Of a stretch of 40,025 nt of DNA, positions 30,101-37,402 are shown one piece after another. The first letter of the stretch is position 1, and each line of letters begins with the position of its first letter. The position numbers were made by a program, and so were the translations under genes. Under the pieces are notes generated by a model that saw only the letters and a list, made by a program, of their open reading frames with translations, was not told the DNA's origin and ran no database searches. Source of the DNA: an uncultured Anaeroplasma sp. (GTDB lineage Bacteria > Bacillota_I > Bacilli_A > Acholeplasmatales > Anaeroplasmataceae); the NCBI GenBank assembly GCA_945919465.1, contig CAMEJG010000017.1:1-40025 (forward strand). The letters run 5' to 3'.

Positions 30101-32181
30101 ATTCAAGCTATTCAATGACATTTAATATTACTGATAAGGCTGAGAAGAGAGTTGAAATGCTTGGTGTTGAAAAGGGCGAATATTTAGTATTAGATAATCA
30201 ACAGGTTAAATATGCGGTTGAACTTGATGGAAAATATAATGCCAAGGTTTATAGCTATGATCCAGAAACTGATACTAAGACTTTAATTGATGGTAACGCA
30301 ACATATGACGTAACTCCTACAAACGATTACACTATTACATATAAGAATGGTAATGTCACAAATTATATAACTGGAAATATCTTTACATATAATACAGGTT
30401 CAAATTCAACAACTACTGTATTTGTAGTTTCACATGAAGATGTTTCTAACAAATATATTGACGCAACAGACTGGTCAATTCTTGATCTTGATGCTTATGG
30501 TAATGCTTCATTCTATCAAGCAGATGGTAAGGTTGTAACTGGTACTTATGTAATTATTAATGATTCATTATTATATTTTAGAGATTATGATCAAACTATA
30601 GAAGTGCTTTATGAATACGATATTGAAGGATTAATGACAAAGGTTTCATATAAAGAGAAGAGTTATTTCAGTGAAAATCTAGATTCAATTATTTTCTATG
30701 GTACTGGTACTGTTAGTATCAATGGAGAGGAAGGATTCTATTTTGTTGATTCAAATGGTGTTGTAACATTATATTTAATTTCTGAAAATGGAAATAAGTA
30801 TGGATTTGAAGAAGTTGAATTTGGTGAATTAACTCCTAATCTAGAATATAAGGGTATTACATATAATTATTATGCTGGTGTTGCTGTTCCATTTGAAAGA
30901 AATGAAACAAATACTGAAATTTATCCAGTATTATCAGAAGATGGATATTCAACATTTGGCACAGTCAACTTTACTCCATCAGGAGAAGAATTTGAAGTTG
31001 ATGGTCAAATTATTGTTAATACTTATACACAAAAATTAGATGCTGATAAGAATCCTGTTCTTGATGAAAATGGAAAGCCTGTTTATGAAGAAACATCTAA
31101 GCCATATTCTTGTACAGTTGTAAGAGAAAAGGATGGAGATAAATTTGTTGAATATGTTTTAGTTAATAACTTTAAGGTATTTATTGATTCTTCATTCTCA
31201 TTAAATTCTGATGGTGAAAGTACATCTACTTATAATGTAATTGGCTTAAGCTACATTGAAGCATGTTATGAAAGTGATATTCTTAATCAAATTCAAATGA
31301 TCTATGAATATTATGGAAAGGATTTATCTGATTTAGCTACTGAATATGGTGGAATAATCTTCTATCGTGATTTTGATGAAGAGGGTAATAAACTAACTGA
31401 TTACATTACTAATACAATTAATTCTGAAGTTTTCAATGTGTATACTGACTCTTTAGGTGCTCATTTAACTTTCGATAAAGCTTCTTATACTGAAGATGAA
31501 AGTGGATATATTATTACTGAAACTAAGGGTTCTGATGGATATACTTATAAATTCTATCTACAATCTTCTTATATTACAAAACCTAAGTACATGGTAGGTA
31601 TGAATATTGCATATCTAACAAGAGTTAATGAATTTACATTTGGTGAATATACAGTTGTTACTGAACAAGTTGTATCAAATAACTATTCAAATGAAGTAGC
31701 TGAGGGTACATTAATTGGTGAACTATTCAGCGCTGGTATTAAGCATAATGGTGAATTTGTAGAAATTAATGATTTAATCGTTGATGAAAATGGTGTTTAT
31801 TATGCTATTACAAGAGGAGATACAGAAACAACTTATTACAAGATTGATATTACTGGAATTCAAGATGTTACATTTGATAATGGTGAGAAAGTAGTTAATT
31901 TAGCTCCAATCTATACTAATGTTGAATTTGCTGTATCAACAGCTGTTACATATAAAAACACTGATGGCGATTATATTGAAGTTTTAGCTGATAATAACGC
32001 TAAATACTTATATTATAATGGTAAAACAGTATATTATGATTCAGTATCATATAACTCTGAAACAAATACATATACATTTACTGAAGAATTAACAAATGAA
32101 GTTAAAACTTATACAGTTGTTGTTGCTGAAGATAACACAATTACAGTTACTGCAGTTTCAACTCCAAAAGAAAGTGAATAA
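27133..32181 (+). CDS. Giant InlB-repeat / beta-repeat lipoprotein (1682 aa)
   Basis: ATG 27133 follows AAGGAAGG. The signal peptide ends L-V-S-C26. Without any linker come InlB/Flg_new repeats (about 30-95 and 97-170, with G-Y-L-F-L-G-W-Y and T-F-Y-A-K-W), a MucBP-like module (about 171-246, F-I-E-Y-Y-I-N to V-I-K-F-Y-Y-L-R-N), and another InlB repeat (about 247-335). The remaining 1350 residues are an unfamiliar, Tyr/Thr/Asp-rich beta repeat in which short blocks such as L-D-x-Y-G-N-A, G-T-Y or G-x-Y and Y-T-x-T-F-T-D-G recur. There is no C-terminal anchor. Last gene of the operon, 43 bp after the LRR lipoprotein and closed by a strong terminator. It is probably an extended surface stalk; ligand unknown. 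Confidence 0.92.
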   Translation: MKKLKKGLFTFFASTSLATSLMLVSCGTPKYTYAFDVNGGESQENVELEEGQSYNLPNPTKEGYLFLGWYDNASFSGDPITSITASKDMTFYAKWVKCATLKLDLNGATLSSGETSLTVAVGEKLSDALASYTPKLGELGFAGWYLNGKPLADSDVMPEGEVTVKAMFGQKYFIEYYINKVGSTTEFELYDTVEEAAMIGDTVTPEPDLVGCTFDSKNTGNVTSIVVSSNTDSNVIKFYYLRNEVKYTFNANYPVTPEDEETATKEESTLQFGQKIKFPSFACKGYEIVGWSRTLNGGIVYENKTLLESAYNGETKVEPYTAERNSELYAVWKKCHTDMRGGSDEIYLFNSSSDTIYMKRDGVYFVGKYDALKGTFRFTDPDNEDHYLYGKIIDDSTFAYEDENNIATYSYYDMAQGGVNTNITISFDKFDGIKYIDKTDQVQISNGTYTVDADGYYTATFTDGPLAGTTIEFMVATLGTTNAFLQKNEEDVALGSIPIYSVNEKFELADSKLAIALDGYGTTTFGGNTYFYSFFTEDNTKYLSLEDEYGNRAYLFKLTTNSNNEPIYILFNSSLSFEATLEDGTDTLTLDGSYTATLTKGTTETTGKFYYETTALGYVVITAKFGDTTHKYFVNHYQNEETFEETFTYKEIDINYHEYYYYGADGQMYKAPLIVIEDATNATLYGMTSDNEFVVVSKGTYTVTDGVYTYTAVTFDDAGMNAISDLINLKDVKSVTFTTLTKNNHDFTFWSTYTTKSGKVVEVGRKYSILDEEGNATGKYVQIIGDSAVYFDGTKKYDCEYMEQDDILGFAYRTDEASEEYEVFYVSFDDKTSTCVFCEYPYVVYAYTDGAADKNTYLSFDKYGNVTYNVVTTDDNNKQVTTTLNGTVEKVFEDDGYTQATSPTGNYIFQFTFTDSTELKNFKYIQASDSSNYYFFKENNDYVGTYSTGNINITLDGYEYYADVYVQSSGNEEEFMYYIDEENEAIILYNSSYSMTFNITDKAEKRVEMLGVEKGEYLVLDNQQVKYAVELDGKYNAKVYSYDPETDTKTLIDGNATYDVTPTNDYTITYKNGNVTNYITGNIFTYNTGSNSTTTVFVVSHEDVSNKYIDATDWSILDLDAYGNASFYQADGKVVTGTYVIINDSLLYFRDYDQTIEVLYEYDIEGLMTKVSYKEKSYFSENLDSIIFYGTGTVSINGEEGFYFVDSNGVVTLYLISENGNKYGFEEVEFGELTPNLEYKGITYNYYAGVAVPFERNETNTEIYPVLSEDGYSTFGTVNFTPSGEEFEVDGQIIVNTYTQKLDADKNPVLDENGKPVYEETSKPYSCTVVREKDGDKFVEYVLVNNFKVFIDSSFSLNSDGESTSTYNVIGLSYIEACYESDILNQIQMIYEYYGKDLSDLATEYGGIIFYRDFDEEGNKLTDYITNTINSEVFNVYTDSLGAHLTFDKASYTEDESGYIITETKGSDGYTYKFYLQSSYITKPKYMVGMNIAYLTRVNEFTFGEYTVVTEQVVSNNYSNEVAEGTLIGELFSAGIKHNGEFVEINDLIVDENGVYYAITRGDTETTYYKIDITGIQDVTFDNGEKVVNLAPIYTNVEFAVSTAVTYKNTDGDYIEVLADNNAKYLYYNGKTVYYDSVSYNSETNTYTFTEELTNEVKTYTVVVAEDNTITVTAVSTPKESE

Positions 32182-32211
32182 TTTTTAATTTTTCATAATA
32201 TACCCCAAATA

Positions 32212-32250
32212 AAAAGCACACGGTAGATAGTTTACTGTGTGCTTTTCTAA
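32212..32250. terminator. Bidirectional terminator between converging genes
   Basis: AAAAGCACAC (32212-32221) pairs with GTGTGCTTTT (32237-32246), extending inward by GGTA/TACT with one G-T pair. T-runs flank it on both strands, so it can end the operon on the plus strand and the DUF2752 gene on the minus strand. Confidence 0.88.
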
Positions 32251-32287
32251 TGGTTAAAAAAAATAAATTATTAAAAAAACTCATATA

Positions 32288-32707
32288 TTATATTTCGATT
32301 AACCAGTTATAGATAATTAGTATTAAATTATTATCATTATATGTAATAGGCTCATTAGGAAAAATAAATATCATTCTAATAATATAAATAGAAATTACAA
32401 TGATAATTAGTATTATCCATAATATTTTTGAATTATATAATGACCTAAAAAATGGCTTATTTTTAAATAAAATAATAACTAGAATAAATGGGAGGATAAA
32501 TATACAAGGTTGGTAATAAAAAGCTTCATAAAAGCGAAATTTAAATAATGAGATTGTGGCTCTTGTTATTCCGCAACCAGGACAAGGAAAACCAGTAATA
32601 AGCTTTATAGGACAACTTACAAAATCAAATATATAAGCCAATATTATATATATTAGCAACAAGAATACTATAAGATATTTTTTTAGAAATAATAATAATT
32701 TTTTCAT
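32288..32707 (-). CDS. DUF2752 family membrane protein
   Basis: A 139-aa protein with the DUF2752 signature C-P-x-C-G-x-T-R-A (G-F-P-C-P-G-C-G-I-T-R-A) just after the first TM, and two further hydrophobic segments. ATG 32707 is preferred; a longer frame starts at TTG 32743, exactly in the centre of a palindrome and without a binding site. No Shine-Dalgarno sequence precedes ATG 32707. Instead a promoter-like TTGAAT/TATATT ends 8 bases before it, so the message may be leaderless. It follows a DUF4234-family gene, a pairing often seen in Firmicutes. The molecular function of the family is unknown. Confidence 0.85.
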   Translation of the reverse strand: MKKLLLFLKKYLIVFLLLIYIILAYIFDFVSCPIKLITGFPCPGCGITRATISLFKFRFYEAFYYQPCIFILPFILVIILFKNKPFFRSLYNSKILWIILIIIVISIYIIRMIFIFPNEPITYNDNNLILIIYNWLIEI

Positions 32708-32715
32708 AGTAATAT

Positions 32716-32743
32716 AATATATAGATAAGAATAAGGAATTCAA
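32716..32743 (-). promoter_or_regulatory. Putative promoter of the DUF2752 gene, possibly leaderless
   Basis: Read on the minus strand: TTGAAT (32743-32738), a 16-bp spacer, then TATATT (32721-32716). The expected first transcribed base falls at about 32709-32707, the start codon itself. Confidence 0.4.
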
Positions 32744-32759
32744 TTGAATTCCTTATTCT
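32728..32759. terminator. Perfect 32-bp palindrome, probable terminator of the DUF4234 gene
   Basis: An uninterrupted inverted repeat centred between 32743 and 32744 (AGAATAAGGAATTCAA and its complement). It includes the stop codon of the DUF4234 gene (32753-32755). On the minus strand it is followed by a U-rich stretch. It also contains the -35-like box of the next gene, so a DNA-binding (operator) role is possible. Confidence 0.55.
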
Positions 32760-33076
32760 GCGTTATTAATGTTATCTTGTGCTAATGCCATACCTACAAG
32801 TGGTGTTAAGAATATTGATAATAAGAAATTGATTAAACAATTATCTCTACCAGTATAGGCATCTACTTTCTTAAAAAATTTATATTCCCAATAGATTGTA
32901 TAGATGCCACATGTTAACATTCCTAGAAGTATTGCAACAATATAGTTCGTTAAAGGCTCCTGAGTTCTTTCTTCCCCATTTAATTCCTCAGCAGTAACAT
33001 AGAACCAATAAATTGAATAGATACCACATGATAAAATAGAAAATAAAATTACATTAATTACTGATCTTTTTATCAT
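32753..33076 (-). CDS. DUF4234 family small membrane protein
   Basis: A 107-aa protein with ATG at 33076 preceded by GGGAGGT on the minus strand. It contains the family pattern I-L-S-C-G-I-Y-S-I-Y-W-F-Y near the start and a second copy, L-T-C-G-I-Y-T-I-Y-W-E-Y, in the next TM pair. Three to four hydrophobic segments occur. It is paired with the DUF2752 gene downstream (45 bp apart). The family is widespread in Firmicutes and of unknown function. Confidence 0.88.
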   Translation of the reverse strand: MIKRSVINVILFSILSCGIYSIYWFYVTAEELNGEERTQEPLTNYIVAILLGMLTCGIYTIYWEYKFFKKVDAYTGRDNCLINFLLSIFLTPLVGMALAQDNINNAE

Positions 33077-33098
33077 AACTATATACCTCCCTATAAAA

Positions 33099-33126
33099 AT
33101 TATACTATAAAAAAATATAAATACAA
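33099..33126 (-). promoter_or_regulatory. Promoter of the DUF4234 gene
   Basis: Minus strand TTGTAT (33126-33121), a 16-bp spacer and TATAAT (33104-33099), just upstream of the GGGAGGT binding site. Divergent from the promoter at 33168. Confidence 0.6.
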
Positions 33127-33167
33127 TAAATAATTATTATAATAGATATTAGCATTTTAATATTTAA

Positions 33168-33196
33168 TTGAAATAAAATGTATAAATTGTTATAAT
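33168..33196 (+). promoter_or_regulatory. Promoter of the 246-aa unknown gene
   Basis: TTGAAA (33168-33173), a 17-bp spacer and TATAAT (33191-33196), close to consensus. The leader to ATG 33230 is about 27 nt. Confidence 0.75.
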
Positions 33197-33229
33197 TAAT
33201 ATATAAATTATAGAAATGAAGGTTATTAT

Positions 33230-33970
33230 ATGGCACAAGAAATAACAATAGAGCTATTTGAAAGAAATGCAAAAATTTATAACAAAAAAGGCTTAAGAAG
33301 ACAATATTATTCTATTCCAGAAAAAAATAAAGAATATATTAATGTTTTACCATTGGGATTATCTAATAAACTCATTTTTGAATGCACAATAGATAAGGAT
33401 TATTATTTTGAATTTAATAAAATATTATTAGAAAACAATTATAAGTGTTTAGGAGATCAAAATATTTTAGGCTTAAAAAAAATATGTCAAGATTATGATT
33501 GTAATCCTGATATCTATGCTAGTTATAAAGAGCCTGTTGAAGCAATTAAAAAGGATTTAATTAATCTAGAAAAAGAAATTAAAGAATATAAAGAATTAGA
33601 AAATAATGATGTTTTATTTTATTTTGAAGCATTTAATGATGAGGTGAATGATTTAGAAACATTTATTAAATCGATGAAGGATAAAATACTAAATTACGCT
33701 AAAGAAAAGGATATTACTATAATGCTTAAAATTATAGGATTTTCATCTCAATTAAATGGCTTTTTAGGATTTAATTTTTTTGATGCAGATGAAAAGGAAA
33801 ATGAAATAGTTGTTGATTTTGCCTCAAATATAACTATTGGAGTAGATTTTAAGAATAAAGTAAATGTTGTAGCTGCTGCTTATTTATTAAGCTCAGTAGC
33901 AAAAACAAAGGAAGGCTTAGTTTATTGTAATACTCATATTGTAGCTGAAAATGCTAAATATTTAAATTAA
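33230..33970 (+). CDS. Conserved-looking cytosolic protein of unknown function (246 aa)
   Basis: ATG 33230 has a modest AAGG ribosome binding site 7 bases upstream and a near-consensus promoter. I do not recognise the family. There is no signal peptide or TM segment. The first third is mixed alpha/beta. The middle (about 105-165) is highly charged and helix-prone (K-E-I-K-E-Y-K-E-L-E), possibly a short coiled coil. The final third is less charged, with a small-residue helix V-V-A-A-A-Y-L-L-S-S-V-A. It is monocistronic, between a divergent DUF4234 gene and a bidirectional terminator, so context gives no functional clue. Confidence 0.85.
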   Translation: MAQEITIELFERNAKIYNKKGLRRQYYSIPEKNKEYINVLPLGLSNKLIFECTIDKDYYFEFNKILLENNYKCLGDQNILGLKKICQDYDCNPDIYASYKEPVEAIKKDLINLEKEIKEYKELENNDVLFYFEAFNDEVNDLETFIKSMKDKILNYAKEKDITIMLKIIGFSSQLNGFLGFNFFDADEKENEIVVDFASNITIGVDFKNKVNVVAAAYLLSSVAKTKEGLVYCNTHIVAENAKYLN

Positions 33971-33974
33971 TTAA

Positions 33975-34004
33975 AAAAATGCTGATTAATATCAGCATTT
34001 TTTA
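33975..34004. terminator. Terminator after the 246-aa unknown gene
   Basis: Perfect 12-bp stem AAAAATGCTGAT (33975-33986) with ATCAGCATTTTT (33991-34002) and a TAAT tetraloop. T-runs occur on both strands. Confidence 0.88.
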
Positions 34005-34035
34005 ATTAGATAATACTATCCCTTAATTTTTTTAA

Positions 34036-34063
34036 AAAAGAAAAAAGCGATATTTAAATCGCT
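34036..34063 (-). terminator. Terminator of the 243-aa membrane-anchored protein gene
   Basis: On the minus strand, AGCGAT (34063-34058) pairs with ATCGCT (34051-34046) and is followed by TTTTTTC. It lies 5 bases after the stop codon of the minus-strand gene. Confidence 0.75.
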
Positions 34064-34067
34064 CATT

Positions 34068-34799
34068 TTAAACTGTAATCCACTTGAAATTAGTGTTGTC
34101 TGTCTTTGAATTATAATAATAATCGAATGGAGTAAATTCAATTGAATATTTCTTTGTTACAATTGAACCACCCTCAGTTTGATATTGATATTTAACATAA
34201 ACATATAAATTAGGCATTTCAATTGTTTTTATTACAGGGAAGGAATTAATTTTAATTGGGTATTTCATACTAGAAAATGTAAATGAGTAATAATTTGAAG
34301 TATATGAAGAACCACCATTCTTTTGATAAAACTTAAAACCGGTATTTAACACATTATTTGAATTTGCATAGGCAAGATTATCTGCATATTCAGCAGTAGC
34401 ACAAATTGTAGATTTTCTAGTAGTAAAGTTTAGCTTATTAATATTTAATTCTTGAGTTTTTTCATTCTCCTCAAATTTTAATTTTACTGTTAATGTTTTT
34501 GCTAAATATATTACTGAAGTAAAGGTAATATTAAAATCCTCAAATTGACTACAAGTAATATATTCAATTCCATCAGCATCAATTGATGAAGGAACTGATA
34601 CTGTTCTTGTTGAATCTTCTTCACCATCACTTGTATATCTAACATTATGTGCATATGGAGTATATGTTGTATCATTATATATTTCTACTGCAGTGACTGG
34701 TAAATATATTCCGAATGCAATTAAGCATATACCTACTACTCCACCTATAATAATTAAAAGTGAAAGAAGATTTCTTCCAAACTTGAATTTCTTTTTCAT
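34068..34799 (-). CDS. Membrane-anchored extracytoplasmic protein, unknown function (243 aa)
   Basis: ATG 34799 is chosen over the in-frame GTG 34808 because GAGGTG lies about 8 bases upstream of the ATG and overlaps the GTG. A basic start (K-K-K-F-K-F-G-R) leads into one TM segment at about 12-35. About 205 outward-facing residues follow, rich in Thr, Ser, Tyr and Asn and in alternating beta patterns. There is no lipobox and no known domain that I recognise. The C-terminal half contains several Y-x-Y blocks like those of surface beta proteins. It is probably a small surface or cell-wall-facing protein. A -10 box (TATAAT, 34823-34818 on the minus strand) precedes it, with only a weak -35. Confidence 0.82.
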   Translation of the reverse strand: MKKKFKFGRNLLSLLIIIGGVVGICLIAFGIYLPVTAVEIYNDTTYTPYAHNVRYTSDGEEDSTRTVSVPSSIDADGIEYITCSQFEDFNITFTSVIYLAKTLTVKLKFEENEKTQELNINKLNFTTRKSTICATAEYADNLAYANSNNVLNTGFKFYQKNGGSSYTSNYYSFTFSSMKYPIKINSFPVIKTIEMPNLYVYVKYQYQTEGGSIVTKKYSIEFTPFDYYYNSKTDNTNFKWITV

Positions 34800-34868
34800 A
34801 AATAACACCTCGAAAAGATTATATCAAAAATAAAAAAAAATGGAATAGGTATTGTAAAAAACATTAAT

Positions 34869-34897
34869 AAAATGTCTCTTTATTAGACATTTTTTTT
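34869..34897 (+). terminator. Terminator-like hairpin upstream of the rny promoter
   Basis: AAAATGTCT (34869-34877) pairs with AGACATTTT (34885-34893), then T-run. It sits between the divergent starts at 34799 and 34986, before the rny promoter, so no annotated plus-strand gene ends here. Confidence 0.6.
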
Positions 34898-34908
34898 CAA
34901 CTATTTGA

Positions 34909-34937
34909 TTGACTATAGTTATGAAAATAGTTATAAT
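34909..34937 (+). promoter_or_regulatory. Promoter of rny
   Basis: TTGACT (34909-34914), a 17-bp spacer and TATAAT (34932-34937), the nearest to consensus in the window. Transcription would start near 34944, making the upstream in-frame start at 34950 unusable for initiation because it has no room for a binding site. Confidence 0.82.
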
Positions 34938-34985
34938 AATAAATGAAGTTTGAAAACTTTAAAACAAAAAAACAGGGAGGTAAAT

Positions 34986-36554
34986 ATGACAACATTAGAA
35001 ATCATATTGCTTTGTCTTGTTATTTTGGGTATAATTGGTGGAATTTTTATTGGATACTTTTATAGAGTAAAAACTCATGATAAAAGTGTTAGTGCTGCAA
35101 GACAAGAAATAGAAAAAATTTTGTCAGATGCAGAACTAGAGGCTGAAAATAAGAAAAAGGAAGCAATTGCTGAAGCAAAGACTGAAATTTCTAGTCTTAA
35201 GCAAGAGGCTGAACAAGATATTAAGGAAAGAAAGAGCGTAGTAGTTGAATTAGAAAATAAACTTAATCAACGTGAAGATACTTTAGATCGACGTTCTTCT
35301 AATCTTGATAGACGTGAAGAAATGCTTAATGCTAAAGAAAACAAAATTGATGAAAAGAAAGCTGAATTAGAACAACAAAATAATAAGGTTGAGGCGATTC
35401 TTAAACAACAGGAACAAAAATTAATTGAAATTGCTGGCTTAGATAGAGAAGAAGCAAAGAAAATAATTATGGATTCTGTTAAAGAGAAAATGAAAACTGA
35501 AATTGCAGTTTACATTAAAGAAGAGGAAGAAAAGGCCAGACTTGAGGTTAAGGCAAAGGCTAAAAATATTTTAGCTTTAGCTATTCAAAAATATGCTGGT
35601 GAAACATCAGGAGAAACAACCGTGTCTACTGTTTCATTACCAGTTGAAGAAATGAAAGGTAGAATTATTGGTAGAGAGGGAAGAAATATAAGAACTATTG
35701 AATCCCTTACTGGTGTAGATTTAATTATTGATGATACACCTGAAGCAGTAGTATTATCTGGATTTGATCCAGTAAGAAGAGAAATAGCTAAAAAATCTCT
35801 TGAAATTTTAGTGTCAGATGGAAGAATTCATCCTGCTAGAATTGAAGAGGTTGTTGAACGTTGCCGCGGTGAGGTTGAAATGGCTATTCGTGAAATGGGC
35901 GAGGAAGCTATTTTCAAAACTGGTATTGGAAAGATTCATCCTGATTTAGTTAAGCTTTTAGGTAGATTACATTACCGTACAAGCTATGGACAAAATGTAT
36001 TAAAGCATTCTATTGAAACAGCTATGATTGCTGGAAAGCTAGCATCTGAAATAGGCGAAAATGAAGTATTAGCAAGAAGAGCTGGATTACTTCATGATAT
36101 TGGAAAAGCAGTTGACCATGAAATTGAAGGTTCTCATGTTGAGATAGGAGTAGAACTCGCAAATAAATATCATGAGCCTAAAGAGGTTATTGATGCAATA
36201 GCTTCACATCATGAGGATGTAGCTCCAAAAACAATTATTGCAGTATTAGTTGCTGCAGCTGATGCTTTATCAAGTGCTAGACCTGGTGCTAGATCAGATT
36301 CTTTAGAAAATTATGTTAAGCGATTAAAGAATCTTGAAGAAATATCTAATAATGTCAAAGGTGTTTCTTCATCTTATGCAATTCAAGCTGGTCGTGAGGT
36401 TAGAGTAATTGTTGATCCTGATTCAGTTGATGATTTATCTACAATTTCTATTGCTAGACAAATAAAAGAAGAAATTGAAAATAAACTATCTTATCCTGGT
36501 ACTATCAAAGTTACTGTTATTCGTGAAACAAGAGCTGTTGATGTTGCAAAATAG
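34986..36554 (+). CDS. rny: Ribonuclease Y
   Basis: A 522-aa protein (B. subtilis RNase Y is about 520) from ATG 34986 behind AGGGAGG. The N-terminal TM (about 4-26) is followed by a long charged coiled coil to about 200. A KH domain has G225-R-I-I-G-R-E-G-R-N. The HD phosphohydrolase domain has the catalytic pair in L-L-H370-D371-I-G-K-A. It is a membrane-tethered endoribonuclease that initiates bulk mRNA decay and operon processing in Firmicutes. It has its own promoter and a hairpin terminator directly after the stop. ymdB follows, as in Bacillus, and a YmcA-like protein (RNase Y partner family) lies 3 kb downstream. Confidence 0.98.
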   Translation: MTTLEIILLCLVILGIIGGIFIGYFYRVKTHDKSVSAARQEIEKILSDAELEAENKKKEAIAEAKTEISSLKQEAEQDIKERKSVVVELENKLNQREDTLDRRSSNLDRREEMLNAKENKIDEKKAELEQQNNKVEAILKQQEQKLIEIAGLDREEAKKIIMDSVKEKMKTEIAVYIKEEEEKARLEVKAKAKNILALAIQKYAGETSGETTVSTVSLPVEEMKGRIIGREGRNIRTIESLTGVDLIIDDTPEAVVLSGFDPVRREIAKKSLEILVSDGRIHPARIEEVVERCRGEVEMAIREMGEEAIFKTGIGKIHPDLVKLLGRLHYRTSYGQNVLKHSIETAMIAGKLASEIGENEVLARRAGLLHDIGKAVDHEIEGSHVEIGVELANKYHEPKEVIDAIASHHEDVAPKTIIAVLVAAADALSSARPGARSDSLENYVKRLKNLEEISNNVKGVSSSYAIQAGREVRVIVDPDSVDDLSTISIARQIKEEIENKLSYPGTIKVTVIRETRAVDVAK

Positions 36555-36560
36555 TAATTA

Positions 36561-36586
36561 AAAGAGTGAGTAATCACTCTTTTTCT
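36561..36586 (+). terminator. Terminator/attenuator between rny and ymdB
   Basis: AAAGAGTGA (36561-36569) pairs with TCACTCTTT (36574-36582) with a GTAA tetraloop, then a T-run. Only about 8 bases separate it from the ymdB ribosome binding site and no promoter is visible in between, so ymdB expression may depend on readthrough. Confidence 0.75.
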
Positions 36587-36602
36587 AATAATGGAGGTAT
36601 TT

Positions 36603-37358
36603 ATGAAGATATTATATCTAGGTGATATTGTTGGTGAATCATCATTAAGAGCAGTAAGTCAAGCTATTAAGCAAATAAAAGCTGAATATGGTATTAATTT
36701 AGTATTTGTAAACGCCGAAAATGTTTCTGGTGGCAAAGGACTATATGAGCGTCATTACAAAGAATTAAAAAAAATGGGTGTAGCTGCAATATCTATGGGA
36801 AACCATACCTTCTCTAAATCTGAAATTATTAATTATATGGATGATGCTACAATTGTAAGACCTGCAAATTTAAATACTAATCATGGAAAAGAAGTATTAT
36901 ATATAAATTACAATAACGAAACTATTGCATTAGTAAATTTATTAGGAAGAGTATTTTCTAATACTCCCCTAGATTGCCCATTTAAGACAATGGATAGATT
37001 GCTAGAAGAAATTAATGCTGATTATATTATTGTAGATTTTCATGGTGATGCAACAAGCGAGAAAAAAGCCTTTTTATATGATTTTGCAGGGAAAGTAGAT
37101 GTGGTAGTTGGAAGTCATACTCATACTCAAACAAGTGATGCTACTGTATATAATAATACTTGCTTTATAACTGATATGGGAATGTGTGGAGGCTATAATA
37201 GCGTAATAGGAGATGATCCTGATATGGTTATTGAACGCTTTAGAACAGGTGTATTTACCCCACTTAAAGTGTCAAATGACTCATCTATTTTAATTCAGGG
37301 TGTTGTTATTGATTTAGGAGTAAAAAGAGGTATTACAAGAATTTCTAAGATTATTTAG
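36603..37358 (+). CDS. ymdB: YmdB-family metallophosphoesterase (cyclic nucleotide phosphodiesterase)
   Basis: A 251-aa protein. ATG 36603 is used because the in-frame ATG 36591 overlaps the GGAGGT ribosome binding site. Metal-site motifs of the TIGR00282/YmdB family are present in order: G-D8-I-V-G, V-N-A-E-N, G66-N-H68-T-F, D145-F-H147-G-D-A-T-S-E-K, G-S-H172-T-H174-T-Q-T and T-D-M-G-M. B. subtilis YmdB hydrolyses 2',3'-cyclic nucleotides and affects mRNA turnover and motility/biofilm choice. It lies between rny and spoVS, the conserved Bacilli order. A small variation is D-F-H-G-D where many homologues have D-F-H-A-E. Confidence 0.95.
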   Translation: MKILYLGDIVGESSLRAVSQAIKQIKAEYGINLVFVNAENVSGGKGLYERHYKELKKMGVAAISMGNHTFSKSEIINYMDDATIVRPANLNTNHGKEVLYINYNNETIALVNLLGRVFSNTPLDCPFKTMDRLLEEINADYIIVDFHGDATSEKKAFLYDFAGKVDVVVGSHTHTQTSDATVYNNTCFITDMGMCGGYNSVIGDDPDMVIERFRTGVFTPLKVSNDSSILIQGVVIDLGVKRGITRISKII

Positions 37359-37402
37359 TATATTTTTATTATCTTCTCATATATTATTATTGGGAGGACA
37401 AC

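Noticed and set aside
34950-34985. Upstream start giving a 534-aa RNase Y
   Set aside because: It lies within a few bases of the predicted transcription start; ATG 34986 follows AGGGAGG and gives the family's usual length and N-terminal TM.
36591-36602. ATG 36591 as ymdB start
   Set aside because: This ATG overlaps the GGAGGT ribosome binding site; ATG 36603 gives the canonical M-K-I-L-Y-L-G-D start.
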